Source: Plasmopara viticola
Lineage: Eukaryota > Oomycota > Peronosporomycetes > Peronosporales > Peronosporaceae
Assembly: GCA_001695595.3 (NCBI GenBank)
Contig: MBPM02000082.1
Coordinates: 62,001-126,000 of the forward strand
Length of the DNA: 64,000 bases
Direction of reading: 5' to 3'
Shown: positions 12,001-21,789 of the stretch, piece after piece
Numbering within the stretch: the first letter of the stretch is position 1
How the letters are laid out: every line of letters starts with the position of its first letter
Translations under genes and position numbers: made by a program
Notes under the pieces: model-generated
Databases searched by the model: none
Told to the model about the DNA's origin: nothing
The model's input: the letters and a program-made list of their open reading frames with translations, nothing else

Positions 12001-13070
12001 TACGGTAATGTACGACTAAAGTTTGGTCATTTAAACTTCTAGTTCAGCGTCAGCGTCTCCGTAAAGTAAAACCGCTTAGCACGGCAGAAGTATTTATTAG
12101 AAAAGGAGCGTCAATGAAAACTTCTGTGCAAACCATGAGATATTAGGGGCTCGGGCGAGCAAATCTTATCATTATACGCCGATATTCTGTGACGAGGAAA
12201 GCCTCATACCAAGTGGTGCATCGTGGACGTTCATAATAAGTTGATCTTGGACTTTTTCCTTGCACCGGCGCGATTATCAAATCGAACGTGAGATATTATA
12301 ACAAGAGATTATGTATAATGTACAACATTCTTGACCTAGTTGATGCATACCATCAGCTTTTCTAATGGAAGAGTGGCATATCCTTGACCATGATCAGCAC
12401 TCTGTGTGTCTTGCTCTGGGGGTACTTTTGTCTTTAGAGCTATAGAACGCCTCTGCAGATCCTATAAGGCTAATGTACCGACGTGATTTATAATGCTTAC
12501 TTCATTTTCATCGTAATATTCGTGCCTAAGAAATTTCAAAACACAAATAGTGGCCAGGCCCAGCGACGAAGTCAAAGATCAAAATTTTCCACTTGTACGT
12601 TAAGTAGATGGCCGCGCATGTAGTGCGCAATAGAACATGGCTTGCAGCCTGAACCTCTTTTTAAAACTCTATTTGATTACAAAAAAGTCATTGTACGCCG
12701 ATGTAGCCGTACATACATCCGCGCTGGTAAGATAGAGTGTTTGCAACAGGACCACAGTTTCACCGTCGTCGTCTTGCTTCATGTATTACTGTAGTCATCG
12801 ACCAGTTTTGTAGCGTTTAAAATTTGTCTACAGAATATATAAAGCTTTGACAATCTGTTTTTATTTCAAAGCGTGACACAATGTTCAATAAAGTTTCATG
12901 ATGTTTCCCGGAAGCGAGGACCATATATAAAAGAAAGCCAAAAAAGATAGATTTATTAGGATGACACGTTGTGACATACCATTCTTCGGATCGATATAAA
13001 ATTAATCACTGCCACTGAATTACTGCTTTGATATCGTGGGAGATTGATCTCCTACGCAGTTATCTCACGC
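9051..13070 (+). repeat. E1 3' flank and full inter-effector block copy (+)
   Basis: 9051-9400 is the conserved effector 3' flank (remnant 'ggcaattgtgttcgag', AATAAA, then AT-rich). The block follows, with landmarks at 9414 ('caatgggcacagaaaacg'), about 10787 ('tatctaggatacc') and about 12711 ('acatacatccgcgctgg'). Measured from the ATG of E1 these lie at about 1.5, 2.87 and 4.80 kb. The same landmarks downstream of E14 lie at about 1.45, 2.92 and 4.78 kb. A minus-strand frame at 9247-9435 and plus-strand frames near 9414-9608 look protein-like but are broken in the other copies. No complete gene is visible. Confidence 0.75.
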
Positions 13071-14429
13071 AGAAATACCAGTCGCCTTCCTTCACGTTTG
13101 ACTTGATCTAGATGTAAAGGACGGCGCAGCTTCAACAGCAAGGATTCCGTGCAAAGAATGCAAAATTAAGACCTATGTGTAAAAGAAACAGGGGTACATT
13201 TTAAAGATTATTGCTTTTGATTGCAGCATTCCAGCCACGTTCTTCGTTCTGTTTACTCACCAGAGCCAATCAGAAACCAAGCGAGATGTTTTAAAGGGTC
13301 CTTATAGCAGGGTGAGCGCCCAAAATTGAAAACTGTGCGCCTAGCAGCGATTGCCTAAAATATTTTTGATGGGAATGGGTCATTATGGCCATCACCTCTT
13401 CTTCTATTGACTTTAATCCTCACTTTGAAAATATGCATAACAACAGGTTGCAAGTTCTATCTAGGCTGTTTTGGTTGCTGCCAAATATCACTTTGTATAA
13501 ACGCAGCAGTGTCTAGCTCGAATACAAAGAAAACTTTAACGCAAATGTCTTAAACCTTTGCTTGGCCATTTGCTGCACCTTCCGTCATTCATCCTTTACG
13601 GCTTTGCGCTCTGTATGACCCTCTTGAAATGATCTGCCTCCTTTTACTCCATCGTCAATCGAGCGGTCACAATATCATCATCTTTGACGACTTTTCAAAT
13701 TAATTTACAACATTCAACGACAAGTCTTTTTGCGAACATTGTCGCTATTATCGATCTTGTAACTGGAAGGGACCAGTCTTTCATGTCGATTGGAAGGTAA
13801 TGTTGCTGTAAAGTTTGAGTACCACTGCTTTCTTGTTGCTTATACATGTCAGTAGAGCTCACGAAAAATAAAGTGTATTCATTTGCCAGCATCAGTGACA
13901 ATTTGCGGGCAAATATGCAAATTTTGTCGTCTTAGTGTTCAGATATCGATATAAATGCCGCTTGACAATCTAACGTGACATTTTACTGATGTCTGAACTG
14001 GAATCTTTGTTATACTAAGATCGCCTCGGTGTTCAAATTCTGAGTTGAGGAGGAGAAGGAAAATGTTAAGATATACATCACCTTCACACCGTCTGCAATT
14101 TTTAATTCACATAAAGTGTGCCCCTAAATTTCTAAGCATCGCCATGAGTGCTCACCACTCACGGTTTCTGTACGGAAGAGTTTCTAACCGACCACGAGTT
14201 TTCACTATAACGTTTCGATGGAGAAACCAAATCCATTCAATGACTTTGTATTACGGTCGCTAATTCTGTTTGGAAAAGACTTAGTGAACCATGATAGAAG
14301 CACTCAATGACAAAAAAAAAATTTAACGAGAATCGGTACATTTACATCACGTTTTCGTAAAATAGGAGTGGGGTGATAGCCGCTTTTCAAAACAGTGATG
14401 TACGCTTACTGATTCTCTTTCTTATTGCA
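13071..14429. other. Unassigned sequence, no gene recognised
   Basis: This 1.36-kb stretch is not obviously part of the block or of an effector flank. Minus-strand frames around 13.4-13.9 kb, including a 68-codon frame at 13695-13901, have a protein-like composition. They are interrupted by stops, and I cannot assign a family. It could be decayed mobile-element sequence. Confidence 0.35.
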
Positions 14430-15439
14430 TCAACCATTTAGGTATGACGGGTTGCTACGAAGATGCCAAACTAATACTATAGTGACCAGGATGTACCTTC
14501 AAAGGTCCTCCAGCTTGATAACGTCAGGCGCTATTTGGATGGACTTGATGCTTGATACGAGTATTGACGCTAAAATGCATAAATCTGGGCTGGGTGCCAT
14601 CCACTTTGCTCCGAGCGTAGATTTGGCGAGTCATTGACCCACCTTACGTCGAAGGCAGAAGAGCTATTCGCGTGGATGATAAATCTACTGAGTATCAAAA
14701 TGACGGAGATAGACAGCATAGTGATGAGGACGAAAATTCGAGGCGATGCTTTCGAGATGAATGTTTTTTAGAGTGGTACGTAGGACATGAAGCAGTGCTC
14801 TTCTAAGAAGATTTCGCTTCTTGCCATAAGCGACGTAGGTGACTTTAAGCTAAGACACTAAAAATATCCCCTATCACTGCACGTTGGATAGCATATGAAT
14901 AGCTGGGAAGTGACTTTGTGAGCCAGCTCTTGCTGAGTGCAAATAGTGTTCTAAAAGGCTTTTGGCCAAAACATCACGGGGAAGCGTTGTAGATGCACGT
15001 GATTTTACACGTTATACACTTAGCAACCTTGCGTTTGCTTTAGACTTGCGAGCTATGGCTGGCTATACTAACAGCGTATTTTGAAGCATGCATGCGGAGC
15101 TACTGAGAAACGCTTGTCGTAGGCAGCATCTGCGCTATACCGTGCGAGATATAGTCGTCGGCGGTGTTGATGTTATTTTAATTGAACGAACACATTTTAA
15201 TAAGCAAGGCACTGCGTAGTATTGCTGCATGCTAGGCCTCAGCATGAGGTGATGACTCCAACCAATACCGAAAAAAGGGCGAGTTTTTGTCAACTCATTA
15301 ACACTATATGTTGTGCTGCAACATTTAAGTACCATACGACAAGAGTTTTTTTCTCAAAACCGCGCTTGGCTTGACCTAGACGACTTGACTTATTGTACTT
15401 CCATCTTCAAATCATATTTAGCCACTCTAGTCATCAAGT
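14430..15439 (+). repeat. Partial block copy (+)
   Basis: The sequence matches 10.8-11.6 kb and 0.1-0.85 kb in the same order, including 'agcgtagatttggcgagtca' at 14614 and 'gagaaacgcttgtcgtaggc' at 15105. It is truncated on the right near 15.4 kb, where effector 3'-flank-like sequence and SINE copy C begin. No gene is seen. Confidence 0.65.
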
Positions 15440-15756
15440 GCTTTGGAAAAGGTTGGGGTGACGCCCTCCTTCCAAGCGCGGGGAATTTTTGCTCGCGCGC
15501 TTCGGGCAGGTGCTCTCGGGCATCTACAGGTCTCTAACGAGTCTCACCCTCGACGCAACGGTCTCTAGCACCAGAGCGCCACCTGGGCTCTTACCAAGTC
15601 AGAGCTAAACAAAAAAATGGAAGACCCTCACGACCTCGGTGCTGGCTGCACTGCCCGCCGAACGAGATCCGACGTATGCGGACACCACTCTATGCCGTGG
15701 ACTAGCCTAGCACGTGCATAACTTGGCAACGCGATAACGTAATACAATACAATACA
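15440..15756 (+). mobile_element. SINE-like element copy C
   Basis: Forward copy of the ~325-bp element, with a tail of 'aatacaatacaatacaa' type. A perfect 11-bp target-site duplication, agtcatcaagt, lies at 15429-15439 and 15757-15767. It carries a short insertion near 15483 and lacks about ten bases in the 'agccagactgagcc' part relative to copy E. The target is an effector 3' flank remnant: 'catcaagt' is part of the conserved sequence downstream of E3 and E10. Confidence 0.88.
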
Positions 15757-15837
15757 AGTCATCAAGTTATTAATTATTTCATTCTCACAACGCTAAAACC
15801 GCAACAATTTGAGCTCGATTGCTGATAGTTGCAACTC

Positions 15838-15955
15838 CTAAGTTTGCGCGAATTTCAGTGGATGAAAAGTTCGCAAAGGTGTGGTACACGCTGTCGCATT
15901 AAGAGAAGCGTATAAGTACTTTCAAGAGTGCTAAAGCAACGTCGCGAAGACGCAT
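15838..15955 (-). pseudogene. E2: effector deletion remnant (N-terminus joined to 3' end)
   Basis: On the minus strand an ATG at 15955 starts a family-type signal-peptide sequence (Met-Arg-Leu-Arg), then a stop. After it come traces of the Asn-Ala-Thr region and the 'TTTTCATCCACTG' stretch that precedes the degenerate RxLR. The sequence then jumps directly to the conserved stop-codon context at 15838-15840 and the effector 3' flank. More than 900 bp of the gene body is missing. The upstream side (15956-16140) keeps the normal effector 5' flank. It cannot make a functional effector. Confidence 0.7.
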
Positions 15956-16350
15956 TTGTAAACTTGCTGGTACATTGGGGATGATATGTTAGACGCTTGG
16001 GGGGGGGCTAATCTTCTCTGAAGTGCCGGTTCAGCAACCATGCTGACGTCTGTCTGTTTGAGAGTTGAAACGTTTTTGACTTGGCTTCTCGGTGATTTGC
16101 AAGATTTTATTGCTACATCCTGCGACTGACACATATAAATTAGTTCGATATGGTGCGCGCAAATAAGAAAAAATTATTATTGACTTTCATCTCTTATTGG
16201 TCACAGCCGCGCTTAGCATTGCCGAAATGACTTGACGTATGGTACTGTCCTGTCACGAGTCATGTAACACATCATATCCATCAAGTCATGAAGCTTTTCG
16301 GTCTTAAAACGCTCAAACTGCAACGACATAATTGCCAGTAGAGGCAACTC

Positions 16351-17484
16351 CTATACTCGCGAATTCGCTAACTCTTTCGCTAACTCTTTCGCTAACTCTT
16401 TCGCTAACTCTATCGCCAATTCCTTTCCCTTATCAGTCGTTGCTTTCTCGATCATAGCCTGAATCTGGACTGCGTTGTAATAGCGCTTGATCAATTCATT
16501 AAGAGTCACGTCCGTCCGTCTCTCATTCCGATACATATCCAAATATCTCAACCACACTTCAATCTTCGGGTTATCAAGAAGATTGAATGGTTCTTTGTTG
16601 AGACGTAACAATCTAAAAACCAGCTTCGGCTCCATAAATCCTCTTATCCAGCCGTCTTCTAATTGTCTTTGAAGCTCTGTCGCCTGCACTTCTGTTTCTT
16701 TAGATCGTTTTGCCACAATAAGTAGCGAAGTTAGATCCCCGTTACCAAAGGTACTAAGCAGCTGATTGAAGAGCGGCACGGACCATCTAGAGTTATATTT
16801 GGTAAAATATGTGCTCCAAATGTTATACGCACGGCCTGTGAGCAAGCCCGGGGGAGTCTGGCCAAATTGCAAAGATTTGTAGAGTTTTCGTGGGTTAACT
16901 CCATCGTCTTCCCAAATCGACATCTGCTCCCTCTGCAGTGTCGTGCCAATGTCTTTGATCAACGTGTCTTCATCTTCCTTTGCCTGTTCCAGCATCATCG
17001 CCAATTCATTATCCTTGTATTTCTCCCGCAACTTTTCAATTATCGACACTTCTTCATCGGGATGCTCCGCATTGAAACTTTCCACGTATTTGACCCACAC
17101 ATGAAACCAAGGATTCGACAAAATGTTCTCGTCAACAATTTCGGGCTTCAGACCGTCGAAGACAAAGTGGGGGTGCTCCTTTCTCAGCCTCCACCCAGCT
17201 GCTTCGAGCCCAAGCTGAGAGTTGACATCTTGTTTTCCCAACGCCTGCGTGCTTTTGGAGAGTAAGGTGGCAACTTCATTTTCCAAGCCGACATCTTCGA
17301 TATCAGGAACCCTCTCTTCGTCTCCTGCATACTGCGGTACCGAGACGAGGGAACCAGGTCGATCACCAGTGGATGAATATGTCTCTAAGGATGCAGGGGA
17401 CGCTGTCGCATTTGCAGAAGCGTGGGCGTTTGCGTTGAAGGAGAAAACAAGTAGGAGTGTCAAAGCACTGCCGTGAAGACGCAT
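16351..17484 (-). CDS. E3: intact secreted RxLR-type effector with C-terminal 4-residue repeat
   Basis: A 377-residue, single-exon member of the RxLR-WY family. The signal peptide covers about residues 1-22 and is followed by the Asn-Ala-Thr stretch. The degenerate motif is R-P-G-S-L, and a DEER motif lies near residue 55. Three WY/LWY modules follow with the usual L-x-x-x-W-x-x-Y pattern. One Trp of the first module's WW pair is replaced by Gly-Trp. The C-terminus ends in about four tandem E-L-A-K units, encoded by a 12-bp minisatellite at about 16366-16419. This extends the last helix compared with the other members. The 5' flank (17485-17640) is family-typical. It is convergent with nothing coding, and SINE copy D lies 415 bp upstream. 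The host target is unknown. Confidence 0.92.
   Translation of the reverse strand: MRLHGSALTLLLVFSFNANAHASANATASPASLETYSSTGDRPGSLVSVPQYAGDEERVPDIEDVGLENEVATLLSKSTQALGKQDVNSQLGLEAAGWRLRKEHPHFVFDGLKPEIVDENILSNPWFHVWVKYVESFNAEHPDEEVSIIEKLREKYKDNELAMMLEQAKEDEDTLIKDIGTTLQREQMSIWEDDGVNPRKLYKSLQFGQTPPGLLTGRAYNIWSTYFTKYNSRWSVPLFNQLLSTFGNGDLTSLLIVAKRSKETEVQATELQRQLEDGWIRGFMEPKLVFRLLRLNKEPFNLLDNPKIEVWLRYLDMYRNERRTDVTLNELIKRYYNAVQIQAMIEKATTDKGKELAIELAKELAKELAKELANSRV
16366..16419 (-). repeat. 12-bp coding minisatellite in E3
   Basis: Four or more tandem copies of 'ctaactctttcg' (plus strand), encoding an E-L-A-K repeat at the C-terminus of E3. The last copies are slightly diverged. The other intact members end soon after one such unit, so the expansion is specific to E3 within this window. 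Confidence 0.9.
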
Positions 17485-17884
17485 TTTGTCAATTTGATGG
17501 CCGATTGAGTAGTGAAAGAGTAGTGCTAGTGGATTGCATCTCTAGCCTTCTTTTGCGCATCGACTAATACGGAGCATATAGTGCCAAAAACGCTGCGAAG
17601 GCTGATCTGGTTGGATACGGTTTAGATACCATGCCGACGATTGGTAAGCGCTTCAAAATTTGGTCTTCAGCAACAATGACAATAGAGCAGAGCAACGACG
17701 GCAAGGCAAATGTGTAACCGGCTATCTCTGCGCCCAGTTATTTTTTATAATCTGAGAGAGTGTAATGCACACTGCACGCATGGTTACTTTGTGGAATTGA
17801 ACTCTAAATTAAGATTTGTTGATATAAAAGCTAATGTTTTTATGAAAGTGCCAAAAAAAAAGTGCCATTAACTTTAACACGAAT
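17485..17884 (-). promoter_or_regulatory. 5' flank of effector E3
   Basis: There is no gene here. The first ~150 bp upstream of the E3 ATG matches the other effector upstream regions ('cttttgcgcatcgactaata' at 17551, 'aaaacgctgcgaaggctgat' at 17587). The more distal part loses this similarity. Regulatory role is inferred from conservation. Confidence 0.45.
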
Positions 17885-17898
17885 AGTACATATAACAG

Positions 17899-18223
17899 AG
17901 CTTGGAAAAGGTTGGGGTGACGCCCTCCTTCCAAGCGCGGGGGCTAAATGCTCGCGCGCTTCGGGCAGGTGCTCTCGGGCATCTGCAGGTCTCTAACGAG
18001 TCTCACCCTCGACGCGACGGTCTCCAGCACCGGGCGCCACCTGGGCTCTTACCAAGTCAGAGATAAACAAACTAATGGAAGACCCTCAAGACCTCGGTGC
18101 TGGCTGCACTGCCCGCCGAACGAGACTCGACGTATGCGGACACCACTCAATGCCGTGTACTAGCCAGACTGAGCTTAGCAAGTGCATAACTTGGCAACGC
18201 GATAACGTAATACATTACATTAC
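17899..18223 (+). mobile_element. SINE-like element copy D
   Basis: Forward copy, 325 bp, with an ATTAC-type tail. It has the longest target-site duplication in the set: a perfect 14 bp, agtacatataacag, at 17885-17898 and 18224-18237. It is close in sequence to copies B and E. The perfect duplication indicates a recent insertion. Confidence 0.92.
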
Positions 18224-18279
18224 AGTACATATAACAGGATCACCCGAAACAGGTACAAGAAGAATTTAGCGTCAATGAT

Positions 18280-18790
18280 TCTTACCATTGTTTCCAAGCT
18301 CTAACAAAAACATTATCCTCAATATACATCGGTACATGGGCTTTATGTACACTGCAGACGCAAATGATATGACCAGTTGCTGCCCGAGAGACACACACGG
18401 AAAGCTGACCGCGGTCAATGTACGTCACTCTTCCATGTAAGAAGCTAACAATACACATCGACCAAGTCAAGTGCGTTGTACATTATGCATTCCATCTGTC
18501 ACATCTTCTAGAAGATAGCGCCAGTGTCAAAATGATGGCCAAACTTAGCCTATTAAAAGTGTCCATGAAGCGCCACTTGACATAAGGTTTTCTGCCACAG
18601 AATCTCGACGTAGATTGCGAGAACATGCTCGTTCGGATTCAATCCTCCTTGTGGTTTGCGCAGAATCTTATGTTGACGAAGCCACGCTGCATCAACCTTT
18701 ACTGCCGTGGTACGCGGAAGAATTACGTTAGAAGCAAGTCAATTCTGTACTGTTCACCTTAATAGCTGAGGAAAGAGGTCATAAAAACAT
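18280..18790 (-). repeat. Partial block copy (-)
   Basis: The sequence is the reverse of 12.2-12.5 kb and 1.5-1.75 kb ('acatcggtacatgggcttta' at 18326). It resembles the plus-strand text at 26.7-27.1 kb and 2.65-3.0 kb, which are also reverse copies. It contains no gene. Confidence 0.55.
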
Positions 18791-19468
18791 AATTTGGCGA
18801 CGTATTACCAGATACAATACGTAGTCTTTTTTAAAAAAGGACATGCTTCGTGCTCGTGTGTTGATAAGGAGGCCGTGCGTGTAGTGCACAAAAGGGCACG
18901 ATTCCCAGCTCGAGTCTCTCTTCCAATAGCCGTACATACATCCGCCCTGCTGAGACAAAGGGTTTTCAGCGTGCTTTGTTAATTATAGTTCCCATTGGGT
19001 TGAGTTGACGTTCCTTCCTTGTGTAATGCAATTTTGGTATTGTTTCTGCAACAAGGCCACAAATAGCGTCATGCTGGCTTAATTTCTTACGTGTTCAATA
19101 CTAGCTCACGGTACTTTGTCTTTGTTTTCATAAAGCTGATAGAGCGTGAATAAAATCACTTAAGAGTAAAGCAAATCTAAGAAAGCACATAAAAGTTGTC
19201 GCAGACTTAATTATCGAAAAGGGAATGATTCAAGCGTTATAACATTTCAAGCGTCGAATATGCCAAATCAACCCTTGCGACTGCCTCGGCCACTGCCATT
19301 GTGCTTCGGCCGCAGGAATTATGTGGTCTTTATCGGTCTGGCAAAACCAGCTTTGCGCTACGCCAAATGATTTTGTCTTGTAGCTAAGCCACAAATCGCT
19401 GCTGAACCGGGATCAGCCTTCGCAGCTTTAATGGTCTTAGCTACGAGGTACCGAACTGACTCCGCGCA
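18791..19468 (+). other. Block end and effector 5' flank pieces, no gene
   Basis: 18830-18980 matches the forward block end ('ccgtacatacatccgccctg'). 19000-19140 matches the short segment between block and effector flank, and 19260-19440 matches effector upstream sequence ('ggtctttatcggtttgg'-like). No coding sequence is recognised. Confidence 0.5.
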
Positions 19469-19469
19469 A

Positions 19470-19548
19470 AGAAGCCGTGAATGCGACTGCGATCCCGCAA
19501 CCTTAGGGACAAATGATTTGGTACCCCCATCTCGGAACCGCCGAATAT
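19470..19548 (+). pseudogene. E4: small N-terminal effector remnant
   Basis: 'gtgaatgcgactgcgatccc' at 19477 followed by 'ctcggaaccgccgaatat' at 19531 is the family segment from the Asn-Ala-Thr stretch to the Ser-Glu-Pro-Pro stretch just before dEER. It has frameshifts and lacks both the signal peptide and the body. It lies about 190 bp upstream of E5 in the same orientation, so it is probably the scar of a tandem duplication or unequal exchange. Confidence 0.6.
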
Positions 19549-19740
19549 CAAAAGGCTTAATAATATTATTACTTTTGGCGTGGTAATCACCCCGCCGGCA
19601 ATTCAGGGCAGATCAGCCCCCCGCAGCGTTTTTGACACCATATTCTCCGTATTGATCTTTCTTGGCCGATGCGCAAAGGAAGACTAGGAGTTCAATCCAG
19701 CATTACCATTTTATTATTCATTTGGCAAGCAAATTTACAC

Positions 19741-20844
19741 ATGAGTCTTCGCGGCCTAACCGTCCTCTTTCTTATCGCAAAAACGAACGCGTCTGCGAAT
19801 GCGACAGCGTCCCCTGCACCCCAAGAAACGCTTCCATTAACTGGAGAACGACCTGATACCCTCGTCTCGGAACCGCCGAATGCAAGAGATGAAGAAAGGA
19901 ATGGTGTCGAAGATTCCGGTATGGTGAATCAAATTGCCGCATTACTGATCAAAAGCACGCAGGCGTTGTGGAAACAAGATATCAACTCTCAGCTTGAGTT
20001 AAAATTTGCTTGTTGGAGACTGAAGAAAGTGCATCCTCTTTCTGTACACACCGAGCTAAAGCCACAGCTGGTCGACGAGAACGTTTTGTCGAATCGTTGG
20101 TTTCAAGCTTGGGTCAAGTACGTAGAAAGCTACAATTTGGAGCATCCCGAGGAGAAAGTGTCGATTGTTGAAAAGTTGCGGGAGAAATACGATGAACATA
20201 CATTGTCGATGATGCTGGAACAGGCCAAGGGAGAGGAAGACACGTCACTCCAAGCTATTGGCACAAAACTACAGTTAGAACAGATGTCGTTATGGAAAGC
20301 CCATAAAGTTCCCCTCAACGAAATCTACATCGATTTGCAAGCACACCCCATTTTCTCGACTTTGCTTACCGGCCGTGCGTTGAGTATCTGGAACAATTTC
20401 TTCACCAATTTCAACCCTGGTTAGCCAATGACGCTCCTCGATCAGCTGCTTCACACTTTCGATGACGCGAGTCTGTCTAAGCTGCTAATTGCTTCAAAAT
20501 GGTCAAAGGAGACAGCAGCGCTGGCGACAGACCTTCAACTCCAATTAGAAAAGGTCTGGCTGCGTAGACGTGTGACGCCGGAGCTTGCTTTCGCACATTT
20601 AAAGCTTGGGTATACCCCATATGATCTTCTCCAAAACCCTGAGCTCAAATCATGGATGAGGTATGCGAAAATGTTTTGGGAAGAGACAGGGACGGACGTG
20701 ACACTAAACAAGGTCATTGATGGCTTCTTCAGCGCAGACAGGATCAAGATTGTTATCGAAACAGCAAGGACTGATGATGGAAAGGAGTTGGCAGGGAACT
20801 TGGTGAAGTATATGAAGGAGAAGGTGGCAGCTGCGCAAGCTTAG
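19741..20844 (+). pseudogene. E5: effector with one in-frame TAG (near-intact)
   Basis: This full-length family member is interrupted only by a TAG at 20422-20424. It falls after the 'Asn-Pro-Gly' turn in the second module, where the paralogs have a charged or small residue. The chosen ATG at 19741 aligns with other members; an in-frame ATG at 19669 lies in the conserved 5' leader and is not preferred. It has a short signal peptide, the Asn-Ala-Thr stretch, R-P-D-T-L in the RxLR position and a DEER at residues 50-53. As it stands it could encode a 227-residue truncated secreted protein with the first LWY module and part of the second. The 138-codon downstream frame (20428-20844) would not be translated normally. 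A sequencing error, a heterozygous allele or stop-codon readthrough cannot be excluded. Confidence 0.88.
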
Positions 20845-21789
20845 GTCTTGCCTCTATTAGCAATTGTTTTGAGTTGTTGCAGATTAAGCATTGTAAGACT
20901 GAAATATAGAGGAGACGTGTGTGACAGGAAAGTACGATATCGACTTTATTGAGGCATAAGCTGACAAAAAAACTCTTTGTTTTTTATTTATTTACAGCAC
21001 ACCATATTGAGCTATCACCATCGTATCTAAAATGTCGATAGTATCCTTTTTCAGGAGTCTACTTCTTCGCCTTATTTAATTATGTTTTTGTAGCAATTAA
21101 GCCTTTCTCTATCGGTTTCCAAGAGTGCTCTTTCACGTTAAAGTATGGCCGCGAAGATTTACTCTCGAACTTCGATCGACTAATCATAACGATTCTTCAT
21201 ATATTTTCATCCACGACGCAATGGGCGCAGAAAACGATGTACCAGCAAAAAGTTCTCCTGTACGACACGCGTACTGACGTCTGGTGGGGCAGGTGTCTAT
21301 GAAGAAATTGCACGGTCATTCGCTGTACAACCGCTCACTCCACCGTGGAGGTGCGTCTAACATTCTCCCTGGTTCCAAAAACTTTGGGCTATGATCAAAA
21401 CGACCTCAAAAAGGCCATGACGAGGTGAATATGTGTGGTACACACCTTCTCACAGGGTTATCAGAAACCGCGTGCATAGGCGACGTCATCAGATGATGCC
21501 AGCACAGACTCTTGGTGTATTATAGAGTAATCGCCACTTGCGTAATCATGTGCACTATGATGGTTCCTGCGCTTTGAAACTAAACTAATGACGCGACAGC
21601 CAGGTTAATTTGAGTGACGGGGCCAATCACATCACACAGAATTAGACTTTGAGACCAAGGTCTCTGGGTTGAACTTCAGAGTACTCAGGATCATAATTCT
21701 AAATGTGGGAGCAGGTTTTACGAAAAAAACCTCCAAGAACTCTTTGAGTGCAATTACGAACAACAGCGGGAACCAAGACAGTAATTCTG
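20845..21789 (+). repeat. E5 3' flank and truncated block copy (+)
   Basis: 20845-21260 is the conserved effector 3' flank and the start of the block ('gcaatgggcgcagaaaacga' at 21218). After about 21260 similarity to the block fades, and 21300-21789 has no recognised gene. The break may reflect insertion of the retroelement at 21.8-24.3 kb. Confidence 0.55.

Noticed and set aside
16008..16016. Run of G at about 16.0 kb as a G-quadruplex or regulatory site
   Set aside because: A single homopolymer in a decayed effector flank, with no further G-tracts nearby.
17948..18163. Frames of 60-110 codons inside the SINE-like elements
   Set aside because: They occur in all copies because the element is repeated, have no start context or known domain, and are open mainly because of high GC content.
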